A stretch of DNA of 64,000 nt from Dolomitihabitans soli (GTDB lineage: Bacteria; Actinomycetota; Actinomycetes; Streptosporangiales; Streptosporangiaceae): positions 62,001 to 126,000 of the forward strand of contig NZ_JAKNTW010000034.1 of NCBI RefSeq assembly GCF_022213955.1, given 5' to 3'. Below the pieces are notes generated by a model. That model was not told the origin of the DNA. It made no database searches and saw nothing but the letters and a program-made list of their open reading frames with translations. Positions 58,580 through 64,000 of this stretch are shown piece after piece (position 1 is the first letter of the stretch; each line of letters starts with the position of its first letter). The position numbers and the translations under genes are program-made.

Positions 58580-59005
58580 ATGGCGAAGAAGAAGATCATC
58601 CGTGTTGCCAAGGTGCAGGTGAAGGCGGGCGAGGCGAGTCCGGCCACGGTGGGCAAGGACCTCGGCCCGCTGGGCATCAACCTGATGGAGTTCTGCCGGC
58701 AGTACAACGCGGCCACGCAGGAGCAGCGGGGCTTCGTGGTGCCCGCCCTCATCACGATCTACGAGGACCGCTCGTTCGAGCTCGAGACGAAGAAGCCGAC
58801 CACGGCCTCACTGCTGCGACACGCCGCGGGCGTCTCCGCCGGGAGTTCGCGGCCCGGCCACGTGCGGGCGGCGACGATCACCCGGGCGCAGCTTCGGGAG
58901 GTCGTGCTGGCCAAGCTTTCCGACCTCAACACCACGGATCCGGCTCAGGCGGAAAAGATCATCGCAGGCACCGCTCGGTCGATGGGCCTGGCCATTGTGG
59001 ACTGA
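58580..59005 (+). CDS. Second, divergent ribosomal protein L11
   Basis: 141 residues, full L11 length, with both domains: N-terminal (about 1-70) and rRNA-binding C-terminal (SLLRHAAGV, TITRAQLREVVLAKLSDLN, GTARSMGLAIVD). The usual KATPAPPVGPALGQAGVN segment reads EASPATVGKDLGPLGIN: one residue shorter and without the Pro-Pro and Pro at the positions equivalent to 22, 23 and 26, which line the thiopeptide site. No L1, NusG or SecE gene is near, so this is not the housekeeping rplK. Divergent from a MerR regulator. Role inferred: alternative L11 made under a MerR signal. Confidence 0.93.
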   Translation: MAKKKIIRVAKVQVKAGEASPATVGKDLGPLGINLMEFCRQYNAATQEQRGFVVPALITIYEDRSFELETKKPTTASLLRHAAGVSAGSSRPGHVRAATITRAQLREVVLAKLSDLNTTDPAQAEKIIAGTARSMGLAIVD

Positions 59006-59105
59006 TATTTCACGACATCGGATGCGCTCGCAAGATCTTTAATCGCACTTTCTGGGAAACTCTCGCGCAGATGTTCGATCCCGCGCTACAGTCGGTGGCA
59101 CCGGA

Positions 59106-59121
59106 TCGAACACTGGTTCGG
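59106..59121 (+). promoter_or_regulatory. LexA (SOS) box
   Basis: TCGAAC-ACTG-GTTCGG matches the actinobacterial LexA consensus TCGAAC-N4-GTTCGA in 11 of 12 defined positions. It lies 27 bases before the start codon region at 59148 of the ATPase gene; an isolated half-site GTTCGA is at about 59073. Confidence 0.6.
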
Positions 59122-59147
59122 ACGCCGTCTTCCCAGGTGAGGAGTGT

Positions 59148-60482
59148 GTGATGACGATGCTGGCGGTTTCGGCGCCCAGCCTGGCACCCGCGTCACCCGC
59201 TCCCACCCGGCGTCCGACGCCGCACAGGCATGCGACACGCCGTAGCACTTTCTACGGAAATCTACGACGGCCGCTATATCCCGTCATAAAGTCCGAGAGC
59301 GTGGATCCCGTGCGCAACCCCTACGCCCCCGGAGCGGGGCAGCGTCCCCCTGAGTTGGCGGGGCGTGATCGTGAGCTGCAACAGTTCGAGGTCGTGCTGG
59401 AGCGGGTGGCTCACGGCCGACCCGAGCGCAGCATGGTCCTCACCGGGCTGCGCGGAGTGGGCAAGACCGTGCTGCTCAACACCTTCAAGTCGATGGCGAT
59501 GCAGCGATTGTGGGGCACCGGGAAGATAGAGGCCCGGCCCGACCAGTCGATCAGGCGGTCGGTGTCGGCGGCCCTGCACATGGCGATCAGGGAGCTCGCG
59601 CCGCGGCACCGGGCGCCCGAGCGCATCGAGGAGTTCCTCGGCGTGCTGAAGGCGTTCGCGATGCGCGACCCCTCCGCGGCCAAGGGCACCTCGCACTGGT
59701 CGCCGGGCATCGACGTGCCGGCGAGCAGGGGGCGTGCCGACTCCGGCGACCTTGAGATCGATCTGACCGAGTTGTTCGTCGACGCGGCGTCGGTGGCCAC
59801 CGATCTCGGGGTCGGCATCGCCTTGTTCATCGACGAGATGCACGACGTGCAGGCGCCTGATGTGTCGGCGCTGTGCGCGGCCTGCCACGAGTTGTCCCAG
59901 AGCGGTGGCCCCCTGATCGTGGTCGGTGCGGGCCTTCCGCATCTGCCCGCCGTTCTCAGCGCGAGCAAGAGCTATTCCGAGCGGCTGTTCAGATACGCGC
60001 GAATCGACAGACTCGATCGTGAAGCGGCCGACCTCGCGCTGATCGCGCCGGCCGAGCGTGAGGGGGTCGAGTTCACCCAGGAGGCCCTCGACGCGCTCTA
60101 CGCGGCGGCCGACGGATATCCCTACTTCGTTCAGGCGTACGGCAAGGTCGCCTGGGATCTGGCCCTGCAGAGCCCGATCACCGCCGATGACGTGAAGCTG
60201 GCGGCGCCTGAGGCCGAGGAGGAGCTCGCGGTCGGGTTCTTCGGCAGCCGCTACGAGCGGGCCACCCCGGCCGAGCGCGACTACATGCATGCGATGGCCT
60301 CCATCGGTGACGATCCGGTCGCCACGGCGGAGGTCGCAGAGGCTCTCACCCGTAAGCCGTCGAGCCTGTCCCCAGCCCGTGACAGCCTCATCAAGAAGGG
60401 GCTGATTTACAGCGCCGAGCGAGGGCTGATCGCCTTCACCGTTCCTCACTTCGGCAAGTTCCTCCGCGCACAGCCCATCTGA
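59148..60482 (+). CDS. ORC/AAA-type P-loop ATPase with winged-helix C-terminus
   Basis: 444 residues from GTG 59148, preceded by the strong RBS GGTGAGGAG; homologues I know of begin at VDPVRNPYAPG, which would be GTG 59301 (393 residues). Walker A LTGLRGVGKTVLLN, Walker B ALFIDEMHDV, sensor region VVGAGLPHLP, then a C-terminal winged helix (about 360-440, ATAEVAEALTRKPSSLSPARDSL). This is the AAA_16/ORC1-like group common in actinomycetes, often single genes. A LexA box upstream suggests DNA-damage control. Role unknown; DNA binding is inferred from the winged helix. Confidence 0.87.
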   Translation: MMTMLAVSAPSLAPASPAPTRRPTPHRHATRRSTFYGNLRRPLYPVIKSESVDPVRNPYAPGAGQRPPELAGRDRELQQFEVVLERVAHGRPERSMVLTGLRGVGKTVLLNTFKSMAMQRLWGTGKIEARPDQSIRRSVSAALHMAIRELAPRHRAPERIEEFLGVLKAFAMRDPSAAKGTSHWSPGIDVPASRGRADSGDLEIDLTELFVDAASVATDLGVGIALFIDEMHDVQAPDVSALCAACHELSQSGGPLIVVGAGLPHLPAVLSASKSYSERLFRYARIDRLDREAADLALIAPAEREGVEFTQEALDALYAAADGYPYFVQAYGKVAWDLALQSPITADDVKLAAPEAEEELAVGFFGSRYERATPAERDYMHAMASIGDDPVATAEVAEALTRKPSSLSPARDSLIKKGLIYSAERGLIAFTVPHFGKFLRAQPI

Positions 60483-60566
60483 GCGCCCCACCTGAGCACA
60501 CCGTTCGAAGCAGACAGCCTGAAGCAGCCAGATTTGATACCAGCCGGTCCATGTGGATCCGTAGAC

Positions 60567-60610
60567 CTCTATACGGCTTTCTAGAGGGGAAGCTAGAGAG
60601 CCGTATAGAG
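60567..60610. terminator. Long hairpin between convergent ATPase and MauE-like genes
   Basis: CTCTATACGGCT (60567-60578) pairs with AGCCGTATAGAG (60599-60610); inside it TCTAG (60580-60584 approximately) pairs with CTAGA, with one T-G pair, leaving an 8-nt loop: an 18-bp stem in all. It lies between genes ending at 60482 (plus) and 60655 (minus). A shorter hairpin CCCCGA-TCA-TCGGGG follows. Confidence 0.65.
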
Positions 60611-60654
60611 CTAAATCGTGCCCCGATCATCGGGGGATCTAAGCGTCTCTAGTC

Positions 60655-61512
60655 TCAAGCCGATACTGGGATAGATTCCGGCAGAGAAGGCACCGGCAGA
60701 CCGTCGGCCCTGACCAGGGCCACCCGCACCGGTGCCCGCCGCCCGCTGAGATAGACCGCGAAGACGACGTCGATCGCTTCACCGTCGGGCAACCGGCCCG
60801 AATACGCGAAGAACCGCCAGCAGAGTTCACGCCAGCTGTCCTCCGGCTGACCGGTGACGAGCAGCGGCTCGTGCGAGCGCCACAACGCGCTCGACCGGAG
60901 CCGTGCCAGCGCCGTGTCCGGGGAGAACGGCCGCTGCTCACACGGTGCGCGATATCTCAGCCGCGCGAACGCCTCCTCCAGCTCAGGTGACAGTACGGCG
61001 AGCACCACCAGCCCGCCCGCCATCGCGCCGATCACGGTCCACGACAGCCCGGACACCACGTTCCACCCGGACATGGGCACCCAGATCGATCCGGCCGCCA
61101 TCACCGCGAGGGCCACCGTCCTGCCGATCGACCGCACGCCGATCGGCCGGGCGCTCACCTCGCCGAAGCACCCGCAGCCCGCATCGGGACGCCGTCGCCG
61201 CAGTTCGAGCAGGACATAGACCGACAGTGAGAAGAACGCCAGCACTCCCCACCGGAAGAAGGGAAGCGTGGTCATGGCGAGACCGGCCGCCAGGAGCAGT
61301 TCACCGCCCGCGCAGACGACCAGGGCCGGAGTCCGCCATCGCTCCGGCACCAGCACAGCGGGCCCGAGCCGGGTCAGTGTGCCCGGCTCGATGTCGCTGC
61401 GTGCGGTCGTCACCTTCGCGGTCGCGCCCATGGTCAACAGGAAGACCAGCAGCGGCACCTGCGCCGCGGCGATCGCTTCGAACACTCTCTCACCCCAATC
61501 CGACCCGGGCAT
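60655..61512 (-). CDS. MauE/DoxX-like membrane protein
   Basis: 285 residues from ATG 61512 (AAGGG upstream); GTG 61485 is an alternative. Four helices in the first 190 residues with the MauE pattern: LLVFLLTMGATAKVT, LVVCAGGELLLAAGL and the conserved CGCFGE motif after RRPDAG. MauE-type proteins support disulfide or sulfur redox chemistry, delivering reducing equivalents to extracytoplasmic partners. The C-terminal 95 residues are cytoplasmic and not recognised. It overlaps the cysteine-rich protein gene by 23 bases, strong evidence of partnership. Confidence 0.85.
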   Translation of the reverse strand: MPGSDWGERVFEAIAAAQVPLLVFLLTMGATAKVTTARSDIEPGTLTRLGPAVLVPERWRTPALVVCAGGELLLAAGLAMTTLPFFRWGVLAFFSLSVYVLLELRRRRPDAGCGCFGEVSARPIGVRSIGRTVALAVMAAGSIWVPMSGWNVVSGLSWTVIGAMAGGLVVLAVLSPELEEAFARLRYRAPCEQRPFSPDTALARLRSSALWRSHEPLLVTGQPEDSWRELCWRFFAYSGRLPDGEAIDVVFAVYLSGRRAPVRVALVRADGLPVPSLPESIPVSA

Positions 61513-62440
61513 TGAAACAGCCCTTGGTCAGTTCCCCACCCAGTTCGACGAAAGAGATCGGCGACAGTTCCGCTACTCGTCCCCGCGGAGAGGTGCCGCA
61601 TTCCACACATCGGTCACAAAAACGGCCGGCGAGACAACCGCAGGCGATGATCGGCATCACACACGAGCGTGCCGTGCAGACGTTCTTCACGGTCAGCATC
61701 GAACCCAGGGAAAGATACGGCAGGCCGACGCAGGAGATCCCGGAATCCTCACATCCGGCATCGGATCGTTCCAGCTGGGGATACGCGGCACCGCGCTCAT
61801 CCTCATCGAAGGAGTCCGACCAGGTGATCGTGCCGGAGATCCGCGACTGTGCCCCGCCGTACGCGGGGGGCGGGTGCGGCACGGAGGTTGCCCGGTAGGC
61901 GGGTTGCGAGGTCGCGGGGAGTTGGGCCGAGCAGCCGCCGCCGTCCCGCGTCCCGATCGCGTCGAAGAGATATCCCGGCTCGAAGTTCGGGTGGCGCACG
62001 CGCAACCTGCCGGAGGCGCGGTAGGGGATGGTGACCGTGCGCCGGCCCCGGTGCGGGCCGGAGTCGAGCACGACGACCTGGTCCTTGCCTTCGGGCTCGA
62101 TCGAGATGATCGTGCCGGTGATACGGGTGATGTCCGCCCAGATCCGGTCGACGACCCGGCCTTCGCGAATGGCGCGGAGGATCACGTGTGCTCCCACCGG
62201 CACATCGGTCGCGGCCACTGTGGCGCCACGCCAGGCGGTCGCCCAGGGGGCGATGACCAGACGCTCCTCCTCGCCCTCCGCGGTCTCCACGATGATCAGA
62301 TGGGGGCTGATGTCGCGGACCTCGCCGATGATCGCATGCAGTGGATCACCTTCGCCGGGAGCGTGCCCGGCAGGCTCGACATTTCGGCCAAGGGCGGCGG
62401 CCGCCAGCACGCGGCGCCGGTCGATGGTCGGATCGGTCAT
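61490..62440 (-). CDS. Cysteine-rich protein with a double-psi beta-barrel-like C-terminus
   Basis: 316 residues from ATG 62440 (AGGACC upstream). N-terminal region (about 1-160) has repeated beta strands (IIGEVRDISPHLIIVETAEGEE, GTIISIEPEGKDQVVVLDSG) in OB-like style; then a Pro-rich linker; then about 215-316 with 12 or so Cys, including CEDSGISC, CTARSC and ACGCLAGRFCDRCVEC. Strands LPYLSLGSMLTVKNV and RVAELSPISFVELGG match RlpA-like double-psi barrels. No signal peptide, though an N-terminal RRR motif exists. Coupled to the MauE-like gene, which may oxidise or reduce these cysteines (inference). Confidence 0.7.
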   Translation of the reverse strand: MTDPTIDRRRVLAAAALGRNVEPAGHAPGEGDPLHAIIGEVRDISPHLIIVETAEGEEERLVIAPWATAWRGATVAATDVPVGAHVILRAIREGRVVDRIWADITRITGTIISIEPEGKDQVVVLDSGPHRGRRTVTIPYRASGRLRVRHPNFEPGYLFDAIGTRDGGGCSAQLPATSQPAYRATSVPHPPPAYGGAQSRISGTITWSDSFDEDERGAAYPQLERSDAGCEDSGISCVGLPYLSLGSMLTVKNVCTARSCVMPIIACGCLAGRFCDRCVECGTSPRGRVAELSPISFVELGGELTKGCFNARVGLG

Positions 62441-62862
62441 CGTCGGTCCTATCTGGTGGCCAGGGCTGCTGCAGCTAGCCTCACACGCCTCGCGGAGTGG
62501 TACGCGCGGTTGTATCGGCAAAGAGCACATGCACCCGTTCCGGGTAGAAAATACCCATCCTTGGTGGAATGAGTTGTCTCCTGATTCCCAGCAACTTGAT
62601 ACCCGGGAGTCAAGCACCACCCGCAAGGCCCACGCGAAAGGGTCTTGCGCGCTCACCGCCACCGACCTTGACCGATCTTTGCCGTTGAGGGGGCGAAACC
62701 TGGATTGTGGTTCAGCCGGATTAGGGCGACCGGCTGCGATTCTGGCGACTAGGGAGCGTCTGGCAAATGGTGCCTGTCACGTGGTGACAGTGCCTGATTC
62801 TTCGGAACACGACTGGGATTGCGCTTGGACCAGACCCCACAGTCGTCGGCTTGGTGATCGCG
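62441..62862. other. 422-bp divergent regulatory region
   Basis: Between the cysteine-rich protein gene (minus) and the sigma factor gene (plus). No gene supported. It contains the perfect palindrome at 62774-62790. Confidence 0.6.
62774..62790. promoter_or_regulatory. Palindrome upstream of the ECF sigma gene
   Basis: CTGTCAC-GTG-GTGACAG, a perfect 7-3-7 inverted repeat, 73 bases before the sigma factor start. A good operator candidate; the cognate regulator is unknown. Confidence 0.5.
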
Positions 62863-63369
62863 ATGAAACTGGAATCTGATGAGTTCCGTGTCTATGTCGA
62901 GGCCCGCGGGCCTGCCCTGCTCCGCGCGGCCTACCGGCTGACCGGGCACCAGGCCGACGCGGAGGATCTACTCCAGTCCGCGCTCACCAAGACGTATCTC
63001 GCCTGGGATCGCATCCAGGATCACGCGGCACTCGACGGCTACGTACGGCGGGCGATGGTCAACATCAACATCTCGTGGTGGCGCAGGAGAAAACTGGAGG
63101 AGTACCCGGCGGATGAGCTACCCGAGTCGCCTTCCGACGATCCCGGCGGTGGCGACCTGGGTCACGAAAGGCTCGAACAAGCCCTCGACCGGCTGCCCGA
63201 CCGCATGCGCACCGCGATCGTGCTGCGCTACTACGAGGACATGACCGAGCCGGAGATCGCGAAGACCCTGGGCATCAGTGTCGGCACCGTCAAGAGCACG
63301 GTGTCCCGCGCCATGGCCAAACTCCGGGGCGACCTGGTCATCCCCGAACAACGCCAGCCGACGAGGTAG
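62863..63369 (+). CDS. SigE-family ECF RNA polymerase sigma factor
   Basis: 168 residues from ATG 62863 with GGTGA upstream; TTG/GTG codons at 62851 and 62854 are in frame. Region 2 (about 10-75: ALLRAAYRLTGHQADAEDLLQ, TYLAWDRIQ) and region 4 (about 105-160: RLPDRMRTAIVLRYYEDMTEPEIAKTLG, VGTVKSTVSRAM). Matches the SigE/sigma70-ECF subfamily of actinomycetes. No anti-sigma factor gene is visible next to it, and regulation may act through the palindrome at 62774. Confidence 0.94.
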   Translation: MKLESDEFRVYVEARGPALLRAAYRLTGHQADAEDLLQSALTKTYLAWDRIQDHAALDGYVRRAMVNINISWWRRRKLEEYPADELPESPSDDPGGGDLGHERLEQALDRLPDRMRTAIVLRYYEDMTEPEIAKTLGISVGTVKSTVSRAMAKLRGDLVIPEQRQPTR

Positions 63370-63423
63370 GTGCTTGTCCACGCACCGGCCTTCGGGTGAG
63401 ACTCGGAGACCGGAGGTGTCGCC

Positions 63424-64000
63424 ATGCTGCCCACGATCCCCGACTTCCCCCTCACCATCACCTCGATCATGCGACACGGCACGGGTCTCTTCCCCGATCA
63501 GGAGGTGGTCACCTACACCGGAGACGGATTCAGGCGGCAGCCGTACGGAGAGCTGGCGCGCGACGCGGCACGCCTCGCCAACGCGCTGCGCGGGCTCGGC
63601 GTCACCGGCGACCGGCGGGTGGGCACGTTCATGTGGAACACGGCGGAGCACCTGGCCGCCTACCTCGCGGTGCCGAGCATGGGCGCGGTGCTGCACACGC
63701 TGAACATCAGGCTGTTCCCCGAGCAGCTCGCGTACATCGCCAACCATGCCGAGGACGAGGTGCTGCTCGCGGACGCCACGCTGATCCCGTTACTCGCGCC
63801 GCTCCTGCCCGAACTGAAGACGGTCAAGCACGTGATCGTGGTCGGCGAGACGGACCTGACCGTGCCAGGCAAGGAGATCCATGACTATCGCGCGTTACTG
63901 GCGGCGTCGGACGACGACTACGCCTGGCCCGAGCTCGACGAGAGCACGGCTGCCGCCATGTGTTACACCAGCGGCACGACCGGGAACCCCAAGGGGGTCG
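63424..64000 (+). CDS. Acyl-CoA synthetase (AMP-binding), N-terminal part
   Basis: 192 residues before the window edge, ATG 63424 with GGAGG seven bases upstream. It begins MLPTIPDFPLTITSIMRHG, typical of FadD-type long-chain acyl-CoA synthetases, and reaches the ATP-binding loop YTSGTTGNPKGV at the end of the window. TFMWNTAEHLAAYLAVPSMG and VLHTLNIRLFPEQ are family landmarks. Not coupled to the sigma factor (54 bases between). The C-terminal domain lies outside. Confidence 0.94.
   Translation, partial: MLPTIPDFPLTITSIMRHGTGLFPDQEVVTYTGDGFRRQPYGELARDAARLANALRGLGVTGDRRVGTFMWNTAEHLAAYLAVPSMGAVLHTLNIRLFPEQLAYIANHAEDEVLLADATLIPLLAPLLPELKTVKHVIVVGETDLTVPGKEIHDYRALLAASDDDYAWPELDESTAAAMCYTSGTTGNPKGV

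Overview
The window is high-GC DNA with GC-rich third codon positions, frequent GTG starts and actinobacterial marker genes: fhaA/fhaB/pstP, the proteasome activator bpa, LytR-CpsA-Psr, a mycobacterial-type polyprenol-phosphate mannosyltransferase and a SigE-family ECF sigma factor. It is a chromosomal segment of an actinomycete. The gene repertoire (RICIN-tailed pectinases, GH95 fucosidase, many sensors) fits a filamentous soil genus of the Streptosporangiaceae or Nonomuraea kind; that placement is inference from gene content.

Layout. 1-1693: left end with pstP (partial), fhaB and fhaA on the minus strand and tRNA-Leu. 2312-10960: two CNNM/CorC-type membrane proteins, an LCP cell-wall ligase, a DM13 protein, TenA, an Fpg/Nei glycosylase, a rhodanese, and a lipoprotein plus small secreted protein pair. 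11294-20871: a TPP riboswitch with its CytX-type permease, an O6-methylguanine methyltransferase, two sensor kinases (one with its OmpR-type regulator), a YidC/Oxa1 mini-locus that includes a 55-residue membrane protein, two inverted pairs of DnaA boxes, and a STAS anti-anti-sigma factor. 20895-32449: envelope glycosyltransferases, DUF4446, pheA, serS, a cold shock protein, a HAD phosphatase and bpa. 32465-43719: a quinone oxidoreductase, a ParA/MinD-like ATPase with a 12 x 9-residue repeat, tRNA-Ser, PadR and TetR regulators with their neighbours, a permease/TIGR03943 pair and a Nudix-PIN fusion.

44232-48253 is a tightly coupled four-gene minus-strand operon: a thermostable-haemolysin-family protein, an adenylate-forming ligase, an Fe/2-oxoglutarate oxygenase and a methyltransferase. 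It looks like a compact biosynthetic unit of unknown product and is the best candidate here for an undescribed system. 49502-56732 is a plant-polysaccharide island: GH95, then a pectate lyase and a pectinesterase sharing a 449-bp RICIN module that is identical except for one base.

56805-64000: an M15 peptidase lipoprotein; a MerR regulator divergent from a second, unusual ribosomal protein L11 that lacks the proline motif of the thiopeptide site; an AAA-type ATPase behind a near-perfect LexA box; a MauE-like membrane protein coupled to a cysteine-rich beta-barrel protein; an ECF sigma factor; and the start of an acyl-CoA synthetase.

In mycobacteria the homologues of fhaA/fhaB/pstP lie on one side of oriC, and those of serS, pheA and bpa on the other. 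Here they sit within 32 kb without dnaA between them, which makes the DnaA-box pairs at 19719-19866 noteworthy. All function calls rest on reading the sequence; no database search was run.
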